Shown here piece by piece: positions 27,635 to 35,030 of a stretch of DNA of 45,998 nucleotides; position 1 is the stretch's first letter, and each line of letters begins with the position of its first letter. Source of the stretch: Comamonadaceae bacterium 2FH (GTDB lineage Bacteria; Pseudomonadota; Gammaproteobacteria; Burkholderiales; Burkholderiaceae_C). The DNA lies in the NCBI GenBank assembly GCA_005503335.1, contig SCMQ01000038.1:1-45998 (forward strand), written 5' to 3'. The notes under the pieces are model-generated. The model made no database searches, was not told the DNA's origin, and saw nothing but the letters and a program-made list of their open reading frames with translations. A program made the position numbers and the translations under genes.

Positions 27635-27640
27635 TTTTGT

Positions 27641-28570
27641 TTAACGCACCAATTCGGGGCCCAATTTTAGGTCAAATGCCTGCAGCCCAATCAGCAGGGC
27701 CGCATAGGCCGGCTCCACCAGGGCCGGATCGCCCTTGACGCCGAGCTCGATGTGCCGGCCGTACTGCGGGTGGTCGACGCTGGGCAGGCTGAACACCTTG
27801 ACGCCGGCATGCTGCTGCTCGATGGACTCCATCAGCGGGGTCAGCGTGGCCTCCATGGCGCCGTAGACGATGATGGATTTCTCGACCCGCGCCCCGCGGC
27901 TGAAATGCTGGGCATATTGCTGCTCCAGCACCCACTCGATCATGGGCCAGGCCATGACGGGAAAGCCCGGCACGAAATAGACCGTGCCGCCACGCTCCCC
28001 CGCTTCGTGTGAGTCGCTGCCCCCCGAGGGGGGCCGCGCAGCTTGGGACGGCCCGGCGCTGCTCGCCGTGCAATAAAAGCCGGGGATCTTGTTGTAGGGG
28101 TTGGGGATGATCTGCGCGCCGCGCGGAAACACCCCCATGTTGAGGCGATGCACGTTGTCGGCGCGGTCCGGCTCGTAGCTCAGGCCTTGCTCGCGCGCCA
28201 CGTCCTGCATGCGCTCGCGGATCAGGGCCTCGGCCTGAGGGTGTAGCAGCAGGTCCACGCCCAGCGCGCGCGCCGCGCACTGGCGCGTGTGGTCGTCCGG
28301 TGTCGCGCCTATGCCGCCGCAGGAAAACACCACCTCGCCGGAAGCAAAGGCGCGGCGCAGTGTGGCGGTGATGCGCTCGGGCGAGTCGCCCACGTACTCG
28401 GCCCAGGCCAGCGAGAGGCCGCGCGCGGCCAGCAGCTCGATCACCTTGGGCAGGTGCTTGTCGGCGCGCTTGCCCGACAGGATCTCGTCGCCGATGATGA
28501 TCAGGCCGAAGGCCTCGGGCTGGCTGCCTGCGGATTCAGGCGCCGGACGGGGGGATGGCTGGGGATTCAT
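27641..28570 (-). CDS. MoaB/CinA-like molybdopterin-binding domain protein with an in-frame repeat insert
   Basis: A 309-residue stand-alone member of the CinA-N/MoCF family (competence/damage-inducible A type). It keeps [15 protein letters not shown] (24-38), [22 protein letters not shown] and [15 protein letters not shown]. Between PGFY and VYFVPGFP about 28 low-complexity residues ([20 protein letters not shown]...) are inserted. They are encoded by copy B of a palindromic repeat, and the reading frame is kept. The rest of the fold appears intact, so the insert may be a tolerated surface loop. The start overlaps the EI24 gene by 35 bp. Confidence 0.88.
   Translation of the reverse strand: MNPQPSPRPAPESAGSQPEAFGLIIIGDEILSGKRADKHLPKVIELLAARGLSLAWAEYVGDSPERITATLRRAFASGEVVFSCGGIGATPDDHTRQCAARALGVDLLLHPQAEALIRERMQDVAREQGLSYEPDRADNVHRLNMGVFPRGAQIIPNPYNKIPGFYCTASSAGPSQAARPPSGGSDSHEAGERGGTVYFVPGFPVMAWPMIEWVLEQQYAQHFSRGARVEKSIIVYGAMEATLTPLMESIEQQHAGVKVFSLPSVDHPQYGRHIELGVKGDPALVEPAYAALLIGLQAFDLKLGPELVR
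27991..28059. repeat. GC-rich palindromic repeat, copy B (inside a coding sequence)
   Basis: The minus strand carries gcgccgggccgtcccaagc (28041-28059), 18 of 19 identical to copy A at 22671-22689. A cccccc/gggggg hairpin (28020-28025 / 28028-28033) and a G-rich tail follow, as in copy A. It encodes the extra residues of the MoaB-like protein in frame. Confidence 0.75.
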
Positions 28571-29420
28571 CCCGCAATGCTAGCGTCTCGGCGGCCACTG
28601 GTTCGACCGGCCGAGCCACGGGCGGCCGCTCGGCGCGCAGGCGCTCCAGCGCCGCCAGGCTGTAGTGCGCGAACCAGAGCGAGGCGAAGGCGAACACCAG
28701 GGTGTAGATCCAGATCGCCACCGGCACCAGGATCACGAAGGCCGCCGCGAACAGCGCGCCTGAGGCCCAGACGATGCTGGGCGCCGCGCCCAGGTAGCCC
28801 GTGAGCACGCCTATGCCCAGCAGCCAGAGCCGGTGGCGGCGCAGGATTTCCTGGCGCTCGTCCTTGCTCGCATGCTCGGCCAGGGCATCGAAGGCCATGA
28901 CGCGGTAGGTCAGCCAGCCCCAGATCAGGGGCGGCAGCACCAGGATCAGCGGCGGCACCAGCCACAGCGGCAGGGACAGCACCAGCGCGACCAGGGCCAG
29001 CAGCGTGGAGCCGAACGACCACAGCAGGCTCAGCGCCAGCGAGCCGCCGCGCTTGCGCTCGAGATGGGCGAAGCGGCGCTCGGCCACCAGCCTGACCAGG
29101 GCCGGCGCCATGGTCAGGCCGACCGCGAGCAGCGAGAACACGACGATCAGCGGCGTGACGGCGAAGATCACGATCAGCGGCGCCAGCACGGTCTTGAGCT
29201 GGCCCAGGCCCAGGCCCTCCAGCCACCGCCAGAGCTGGGTCAGCAGGTCCGAGCCCTCGAGCATGGCGCGCACGCCGTCGAGCGCCGGCTCCCAGTAGAG
29301 ATAACCCAGGCCCAGGGCCAGGGCGACCATCGCCACCAGGGGCAGGAAGGACAGGGCGATCACGCGCGGATGCATGCAGTAAGCCACGGCGCGCCAGAAG
29401 GAGTCCAGGAACAGCGTCAT
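28536..29420 (-). CDS. EI24-domain membrane protein
   Basis: A 294-residue inner-membrane protein of the EI24/CysZ-like superfamily. Hydrophobic helices lie at about 20-45, 80-125, 140-180 and 215-260, with the family start MTLFLDSFWRAVAYCMHPRV and the RVMAFDALAEHASKDERQEI cytoplasmic loop. Relatives include the CysZ sulfate channel; function here is unknown. The start at 29420 is the first ATG with the family N-terminus. Its 3' end overlaps the MoaB-like gene. Confidence 0.85.
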   Translation of the reverse strand: MTLFLDSFWRAVAYCMHPRVIALSFLPLVAMVALALGLGYLYWEPALDGVRAMLEGSDLLTQLWRWLEGLGLGQLKTVLAPLIVIFAVTPLIVVFSLLAVGLTMAPALVRLVAERRFAHLERKRGGSLALSLLWSFGSTLLALVALVLSLPLWLVPPLILVLPPLIWGWLTYRVMAFDALAEHASKDERQEILRRHRLWLLGIGVLTGYLGAAPSIVWASGALFAAAFVILVPVAIWIYTLVFAFASLWFAHYSLAALERLRAERPPVARPVEPVAAETLALRDESPAIPPSGA

Positions 29421-29476
29421 GGCGGGAGCATAACCCGAGGTGGCGGCCGGCCCAGGCCGGGCTCTCGCGCACCCGT

Positions 29477-30433
29477 TCAGGCGCGACCAAGCAGGCGCTT
29501 GAGTCCCAGCAGTTGCTGCGCCCAGAAGCCGCGGCCATAGTCCCGCCCCTGCTCCACCTGGTCGCGCACCCCCGTGGGGTCGTAGCGCAGCTCGAAGTTC
29601 GCGGTGCCGAACAGCATGTCCCACCAGGGCAGCAGCACGCCGAAATTAAAGCCACCCAGCGTGCCCTTGCCGGAGCTCTCGTGGCCCAGCCCGACGCTGT
29701 GGTGCAGACGGTGAAAGCGCGGACTGATCCACAGGCGCTCGCCGACCGGGCCGAACCACAGCCGCAGATTGGTGTGCTGCAGGCTCTCGCTGAGCTGGGT
29801 GAAGGCGACGATGGCGACGAACTGGCCCGGCGCCACGCCTATGCCCTGTGCCAGGACCACGATCAGGCAGTCACGCAGCAGGTCGTCCAGCAGGTGGTTG
29901 CGGTTGTCGCTCCACATCGTCATCTGGCGCTGCGCGTGGTGCAGCGCGTGCAGCTGCCACCACCAGTGGAAGTGGTGCTGGGCGCGGTGCAGCCAGTAGT
30001 CGACTAAATCGAAGGCCACCAGGTAGATCAGCAGGCTGACCAGGGCCTGATCCGTGACGCCGGGCCACAGCTCGTCCAGGTGCCAGGTGTGCCAGCCCGC
30101 CACCCGCAGCGCGCCGAACAGATCGTCGAACAGCGGTTCGAGCGTGAGGAACATCGCCACGCGGAACAGTCCCAGCCGGTGGATCAGGGTGTAGAGGATG
30201 TCGGTGCGTATTGTCTGGCGGTCGGTCACGGGCTCGACCGGGCGCCAGCGCTGCAGCGGGCCGAACACCGCCACCAGCACGGCGATCTGCAGCAGGCCCA
30301 CCAGCAGCCAGCCGGTCGCCGTATAGCCGTCCTCCAGCAGGTTGCCCATTCCCAGGGAGAACATGGCGGGCTGCACCAGGGCCTCGAACAGCCACTGCTG
30401 CACGGTGGAAAACAGCTCGCTCAGGGCGTCCAC
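29477..30433 (-). CDS. Sterol desaturase / fatty acid hydroxylase family membrane protein
   Basis: A 318-residue di-iron membrane oxidoreductase of the FA_hydroxylase family. The His clusters that bind two irons are present: HRAQHH (149-154), HALHH (162-166) and FHRLHH (near 245). Helices lie at about 40-60, 85-105 and 130-150. Members hydroxylate or desaturate lipids, so it should act on a membrane lipid; substrate unknown. The start is GTG (30431-30433) 7 bp from the deacetylase stop, and no better ATG exists near. Confidence 0.88.
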   Translation of the reverse strand: MDALSELFSTVQQWLFEALVQPAMFSLGMGNLLEDGYTATGWLLVGLLQIAVLVAVFGPLQRWRPVEPVTDRQTIRTDILYTLIHRLGLFRVAMFLTLEPLFDDLFGALRVAGWHTWHLDELWPGVTDQALVSLLIYLVAFDLVDYWLHRAQHHFHWWWQLHALHHAQRQMTMWSDNRNHLLDDLLRDCLIVVLAQGIGVAPGQFVAIVAFTQLSESLQHTNLRLWFGPVGERLWISPRFHRLHHSVGLGHESSGKGTLGGFNFGVLLPWWDMLFGTANFELRYDPTGVRDQVEQGRDYGRGFWAQQLLGLKRLLGRA

Positions 30434-30440
30434 GGCAAGC

Positions 30441-31253
30441 TCAACCGTGCTGGGCGATCCAGCCGCGGTAGGCCGGATGCTGGCGCAGGGTCTCGAAGCA
30501 GAAGCCGCGCGCCTTCAATCCCACGATCAGCGGCTCCAGCACCGCCGGCGCCCAGGCTTCGCGGCGCGACCAGATGCCCAGGTGGGCGACCAGGATGTCG
30601 CCGGCGCGTATGTCCCTGAGCGCCCGCTCCAGCAGCGCCTCGTTGCTGAATTTCTCGCTCGGCAATTCGTCGCCCAGAAAGCCGGCCGGCGACCAGCCCA
30701 CATGCTCGTAGCCGCAGGCTCGGGCCGCCGCGAGCAGGCGCGGCGAGGTCTTTCCGCCCGGGGCGCGGAACAGCGGCAGCGGCTTCCTGCCCGTGTGGTC
30801 CTCCAGCCGTTCGGCCGCGTAGGCGACGCTCTCGCAGTATTTGGCAGCGTCCCAGGTGAACTCGCGCCCGGCAAAGGCCCCGGCCGAGGGGCGGATGCGA
30901 AAGCGTGGTTCGATGCCGGGCAGATCGCCACGCCAGTAGGCATGGTCCCAGGTGTGGGACGCGAACTCGTGGCCCTCGGCCGCGCGCGCCTTCCACCAGG
31001 GCGCCCAGTGCGCGCCCAGGCTGCCGTCGCCCTCCTGGGTGCGCTCGTTGGCCGCGAAGAAGGTCACGCGCACCTGCTGGCGGCGCAGCACCTCGGCCAC
31101 CAGGGGCGCCACGCCCATGTGGCCGGTGTCGAAGGTCAGGTACAGCGGCCGGGTGCAGGCCGGCTGGGGAGTGCCCTGTGCCTGGGCTGCCGTGCCGACC
31201 AGGCCGGCCGCGATGCCGAGCGCGGCCAGCGCCGCCTTAAAGGCGCGGCGCAT
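30441..31253 (-). CDS. Exported polysaccharide deacetylase (NodB fold), divergent motif 1
   Basis: A 270-residue protein with a signal peptide (1-25, ending AQAQ) and a NodB domain. Motif 1 reads TFDTG (40-44): catalytic D42 is present but the second aspartate, a metal ligand, is T43. Motif 2 is SHTWDH (H100, H104) and motif 3 RAPGGKTS (163-170). Members deacetylate chitin-, peptidoglycan- or exopolysaccharide-type polymers. The missing ligand suggests altered or lost metal use. It overlaps the YncE-like gene by 17 bp and precedes the desaturase-like gene, forming one minus-strand unit. Confidence 0.85.
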   Translation of the reverse strand: MRRAFKAALAALGIAAGLVGTAAQAQGTPQPACTRPLYLTFDTGHMGVAPLVAEVLRRQQVRVTFFAANERTQEGDGSLGAHWAPWWKARAAEGHEFASHTWDHAYWRGDLPGIEPRFRIRPSAGAFAGREFTWDAAKYCESVAYAAERLEDHTGRKPLPLFRAPGGKTSPRLLAAARACGYEHVGWSPAGFLGDELPSEKFSNEALLERALRDIRAGDILVAHLGIWSRREAWAPAVLEPLIVGLKARGFCFETLRQHPAYRGWIAQHG

Positions 31254-32220
31254 GGTTCAGGGTCCAGACGCCGTGCGGCGACTTGCCCACGCCCACCTGG
31301 CGCACCACGTTGCCCGTGGCCATGTCGATCACGGTGAGCTTCCTGGCCCAGCGCGAGGCCACCATCAGGGTCTTGCCATCGGCCGAGACGTCGATGCAGT
31401 CCGGGCCCGAAGGCGCCGGGTAGTTGGCGACCACCTGCAGGCTCTGGTAGTCGATCTTGCTGATGCTGTTGGCGACGCGGTTGCTGACCAGCACATGGCG
31501 GCGGTCGCCCAGCGCGCGGAAGGCATGGGCGCCCAGGCCGGTGGGAATCTTGCGCACCAGGCGTGCCTCCTTGCCCTTCACGTCGTAGACCTCGACGCCG
31601 TCGCCACCGGTCAGGCCGATCAGCAGCAGCCGGTCGTCGGGGGTGGCGAACAGGTCGGCCGGCATGGCGCCGGTCTTGACGCGCCACTTGATGGTCTGGC
31701 TCGCCAGGTCGATGGCCACCAACTCGTCGCTGTCCTGCATGGTGGACCAGATGGTCGTGCTCTTGCTGTCTATCCACAGGTGGCTGGGCGTCTTGCCGGT
31801 GGAAATGCGCTTGACCAGGCTCATGTCGCGCCCATCCCAGCGGTAGATGTCGATGTGGTTGAGCCGGTTGGCGGCCGTGACGAACCACTTCATGTCGGGC
31901 GAAAAGCGCAGCTGATAAGGGTCGACTATGCCGCGCACCGTGCGCTGCACCTCGGCGGTGCGCGGATCGATGAAAGTCAGCGAGTCGCTCAGCGCGTTGG
32001 CCACGATGACCGACTTGCCGTCCGGCGTGAGGTAGAGGTGGTGCGGCTCCTTGCCGGTCGGAATGCGCCGGGTCTCGGTCCAGCTGACCGGATCGACCAC
32101 GCTGACGTCGCCGTCCAGCGAGTTGAGCACGAAAACCGGAGGGGTAGAAGCTTCAGCGGCGGGCGCCAGCAGCGCCCACAGACAGCCCAGCCAGGCCAGG
32201 CGACGAAACAGAATTTTCAC
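31237..32220 (-). CDS. YncE-like exported beta-propeller protein
   Basis: A 327-residue secreted protein with a signal peptide (ending AEAS) and seven-bladed-propeller repeats of the YncE / 40-residue YVTN type: VFVLNSLDGDVSVVDPVSW, PHHLYLTPDGKSVIVANALS and GPDCIDVSADGKTLMVASRW. The start is GTG (32218-32220) and no clear ribosome site is seen. Ligand is unknown; relatives bind metals, haem-like or nucleic-acid partners. It is first in a unit with the deacetylase and desaturase-like genes and is divergent from an alpha/beta hydrolase gene across 81 bp. Confidence 0.85.
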   Translation of the reverse strand: MKILFRRLAWLGCLWALLAPAAEASTPPVFVLNSLDGDVSVVDPVSWTETRRIPTGKEPHHLYLTPDGKSVIVANALSDSLTFIDPRTAEVQRTVRGIVDPYQLRFSPDMKWFVTAANRLNHIDIYRWDGRDMSLVKRISTGKTPSHLWIDSKSTTIWSTMQDSDELVAIDLASQTIKWRVKTGAMPADLFATPDDRLLLIGLTGGDGVEVYDVKGKEARLVRKIPTGLGAHAFRALGDRRHVLVSNRVANSISKIDYQSLQVVANYPAPSGPDCIDVSADGKTLMVASRWARKLTVIDMATGNVVRQVGVGKSPHGVWTLNHAPRL

Positions 32221-32301
32221 AAATACACACTTTCACGACGATTTTCGAGTGTATCCGGCGTATGGCACCGGGACGCGCATCTCCCCCTTAACATTCGACG
32301 G

Positions 32302-33099
32302 ATGAATTCGGTGGACATCAACGGCATACGCCTAGAAATCGAGCAGATCCCGGCACCCGCGGCGACCGCGGCAGCGCCCCTGGTCTTCCTGCACGAGGGC
32401 CTGGGCTCGGTCGCCATGTGGCGCGACTGGCCGGCCCAAGTCTGCGCGGCCACGGGCCGGGCGGGCCTGGTCTATTCGCGCCAGGGTTACGGCCGCTCCG
32501 CCCCCACGCCCGATGTGCGCGGCGAGCCGGCCGAGCGCGACGGCCGCCGCAGCGGGCGCCTGCGGCCCGACTACATGCACCGCGAGGCGCTGCAAGTGCT
32601 GCCGGCGCTGCTGGAGCGCCTGGAGATCGTGCGTCCGGTGCTGGTCGGCCATTCGGACGGCGCCACCATCGCCCTGCTGCACGCCAGCCGGCACCCAGTG
32701 GCGGCCTGCGTGGTGCTGGCCCCCCATGTGATCGTCGAGGAGCTGTCGGTGCAGGCCATCGCCCAGGCGCGCGAAGCCTACCTGTCTGGCGACCTGCGCG
32801 CGCGCCTGGCGCGCCACCACACCGACGTGGACTGCGCCTTCTGGCAATGGAACGAGGTCTGGCTCAGCCCCGAATTCCGCGACTTCGACATCCGCCAGGA
32901 CTGCCGCCGCATCGGTGCGCCGCTACTGGCCATCCAGGGGATCGAGGACCCCTACGGCACGCTGGCCCAGATCCACGACATCGCGGCCGCCGCGCCCCAG
33001 GCCCGGCTGCTCGAACTGCCGGCCTGCGGCCATTCGCCGCACCGCGACCAGGCCGGGGCCGTGACCGCGGCGATCGCGGATTTCCTGCGTTCCGCCTGA
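32302..33099 (+). CDS. Alpha/beta-fold hydrolase
   Basis: A 265-residue cytoplasmic hydrolase. The nucleophile is S118 in LVGHSDGAT; LVFLHEGLGSVAMWRDW (27-43) is the oxyanion-side loop, IQGIEDPYGTLAQ carries the acid, and the histidine lies in GHSPHRDQ near the C-terminus. The HEGLGS pattern recalls 2-succinyl-type or meta-cleavage hydrolase relatives, but the substrate cannot be assigned. It converges on the AIM24-like gene with 3 bp between. Confidence 0.87.
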   Translation: MNSVDINGIRLEIEQIPAPAATAAAPLVFLHEGLGSVAMWRDWPAQVCAATGRAGLVYSRQGYGRSAPTPDVRGEPAERDGRRSGRLRPDYMHREALQVLPALLERLEIVRPVLVGHSDGATIALLHASRHPVAACVVLAPHVIVEELSVQAIAQAREAYLSGDLRARLARHHTDVDCAFWQWNEVWLSPEFRDFDIRQDCRRIGAPLLAIQGIEDPYGTLAQIHDIAAAAPQARLLELPACGHSPHRDQAGAVTAAIADFLRSA

Positions 33100-33102
33100 A
33101 GC

Positions 33103-33915
33103 CTACTCGTCGTCGCCGCCGACCAAGCCGCCCAGCAGCCCGCCGGCCGCAAAGCCGCCGAGCACCGAGCCCTCCTCGCGCCGCCCGCCCTGCTGCGGCG
33201 CGGCCGCGAACACGCGGCTGGCCAGGCGGCTGAACGGCAGGCTCTGCAACCACACCGTGCCGGGGCCCGACAGGCGGGCGAAGAACAGGCCCTCGCCGCC
33301 GAACAGGGCGGTCTTGACCTTGCCCACGTACTCGATGTCGAAGTCCACGCCCGGCGTGTAGGCCACCACGCAACCCGTGTCCACGCGCAGCAGCTCGCCC
33401 GCGGCGAGCTCGCGCCGCACCACGGTGCCGCCAGCGTGCACGAAGGCCAGGCCGTCGCCCTCGAGCTTCTGCATGATGAAACCCTCGCCGCCGAAGAAGC
33501 CCACGCCCAGCTTGCGCTGGAAGGCGATCCCCAAGGCCACGCCGCGCGCCGCGCAAAGGAAGGCGTCTTTCTGGCAGACCAGGGTGCCGCCGAGCTGACG
33601 CAGGTCCATGGGCATGATCTTGCCGGGATAGGGGGCGGCGAAGGCCAGCTTCTGCCGCGTGGCGCCCTGGTTGGCGTAGACCGTGGTGAACAGCGACTCG
33701 CCGGTCACCAGCCGCTTGCCGGCGCCGAGCAGCTTGCCCAGCAGACCGCCCTGGGCGGCGCTGCCGTCGCCGAACACCGTGTCCATGGCGATGCCGGCCT
33801 CCATGTACATCAGGCTGCCGGCCTCGCCGATCGCGGCCTCGCCGGGGTCGAGCTCGATCTCGACGAACTGCATCTCGCTGCCGAGCAGCCGGTAGTCGAT
33901 CACGTCCATGGCCAT
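33103..33915 (-). CDS. TIGR00266 / AIM24-family protein
   Basis: A 270-residue beta-rich protein of the AIM24 family: [56 protein letters not shown] and a Gly-rich C-terminus ([20 protein letters not shown]), the region that may attach it to membrane. It has no known enzyme activity. aaaggac lies before the ATG. It shares the strand with the RsuA-like gene 38 bp upstream. Confidence 0.9.
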   Translation of the reverse strand: MAMDVIDYRLLGSEMQFVEIELDPGEAAIGEAGSLMYMEAGIAMDTVFGDGSAAQGGLLGKLLGAGKRLVTGESLFTTVYANQGATRQKLAFAAPYPGKIMPMDLRQLGGTLVCQKDAFLCAARGVALGIAFQRKLGVGFFGGEGFIMQKLEGDGLAFVHAGGTVVRRELAAGELLRVDTGCVVAYTPGVDFDIEYVGKVKTALFGGEGLFFARLSGPGTVWLQSLPFSRLASRVFAAAPQQGGRREEGSVLGGFAAGGLLGGLVGGDDE

Positions 33916-33953
33916 GGTGCTGTCCTTTCTTTCTCTCGATACAAGTTCAATGT

Positions 33954-34685
33954 TCAGGCCGCGATGCTGGCCAGCGCCTCGGCCCCCAGCCAGCGCCACT
34001 GGCCCGGCGCCAGGTCCGGCGGCAGGCGCAGGCCGCCGATCTGCGAGCGGTGCAGGGCTTCGACCCGGTTGCCCACGGCCGCCACCATGCGCTTGACCTG
34101 GTGGTACTTGCCCTCGGTCAGCGTCAGCCGCAGCTGGTGGCTGTCCAGCGCCTCGCAGGCCGCCGCGCGGACCGGCCTGGGGTCGTCGTCCAGCACCACG
34201 CCGGCCAGCAGGCGCTGCACCTGGGCCTGGTCGAGCGGGTGCTTGGTCATGACTTCGTAGACCTTGGGCACGTGGCGGCGCGGCGAGCTCATGCGGTGGA
34301 TGAAGGCGCCGTCGTCGGTCAGCAGCAGCAGGCCCGTGGTGTCCTGGTCCAGCCGGCCCACCGCCTGCACCCCCTGCACCGCACCCTTTTGCGGCCGCTG
34401 GCGCAGCGGGCCCGGCAGCAGGGTGTAGACGCTGGGCCAGGTCGAGGGCTTCTGCGAGCACTCGGTGCCCGCGGGCTTGTGCAGCATCAGGTAGGCCTTC
34501 TGGTGGAAGGCCCAGTCCGTGCCCTGCACCCTGAAACGCAGGCCCTCGGCCTCGAATTCCTGGGCCGGGTCGGTCTGGATCTGCCCCGCCACCGCCACAT
34601 GCCCCTGCTGGACCAGGCCCGCGCAGACGCGGCGCGTGCCGAAGCCCTGGGTGTAGAGGATGTCGTCGAGTCGCATGCGGCTCAT
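33954..34685 (-). CDS. RsuA/RluE-family pseudouridine synthase
   Basis: A 243-residue enzyme that isomerises uridine to pseudouridine in rRNA. An S4-like N-terminus ([20 protein letters not shown]) precedes the catalytic motif [18 protein letters not shown] with the active aspartate. The segment [20 protein letters not shown] is the RsuA subfamily signature. The 16S site (U516) is suggested but not proven. ATG at 34676 is an alternative start that loses three residues; a 5' AUG at 34751 is rejected. Confidence 0.9.
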   Translation of the reverse strand: MSRMRLDDILYTQGFGTRRVCAGLVQQGHVAVAGQIQTDPAQEFEAEGLRFRVQGTDWAFHQKAYLMLHKPAGTECSQKPSTWPSVYTLLPGPLRQRPQKGAVQGVQAVGRLDQDTTGLLLLTDDGAFIHRMSSPRRHVPKVYEVMTKHPLDQAQVQRLLAGVVLDDDPRPVRAAACEALDSHQLRLTLTEGKYHQVKRMVAAVGNRVEALHRSQIGGLRLPPDLAPGQWRWLGAEALASIAA

Positions 34686-34810
34686 GCCAGGAAATGCTCC
34701 ATGGGGGTAGGTCTCGGGTCGGCCGGCAGTGTACCGCCATGACACTATCACCCGGACGGGATTGCGCGATGCGCGACACTACGGCCTTGGACAATGAACG
34801 GAACCCCGCC

Positions 34811-34978
34811 ATGAGCCTGTGCGTTGGCCTGTGCCAGATGGACGATTACGGCTACTGCATCGGCTGCGGACGCACCCAGGCCGAAATCGACGGCGGCGAG
34901 CCGCCCCCGCCGCAGGATGCTGCGCAGGCCTGCGCCAGCGTCGGCATCGCGCAGCCCGCCGAGGGCGAGCCGCACTGA
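34811..34978 (+). CDS. DUF1289 small cysteine-rich protein
   Basis: A 55-residue protein with the DUF1289 four-cysteine pattern [19 protein letters not shown] followed by AEIDGGE. The cysteine spacing (C-x3-C ... C-x2-C) suggests metal or iron-sulfur binding. It is too short for firm assignment but fits the family. It stands before the large fused ligase gene on the same strand, separated by 52 bp. Confidence 0.8.
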   Translation: MSLCVGLCQMDDYGYCIGCGRTQAEIDGGEPPPPQDAAQACASVGIAQPAEGEPH

Positions 34979-35030
34979 GGCCGCGGGCCGGCATATCCCG
35001 GGCAGGGCTGGGATTCCAAGCAGGGCCGGC

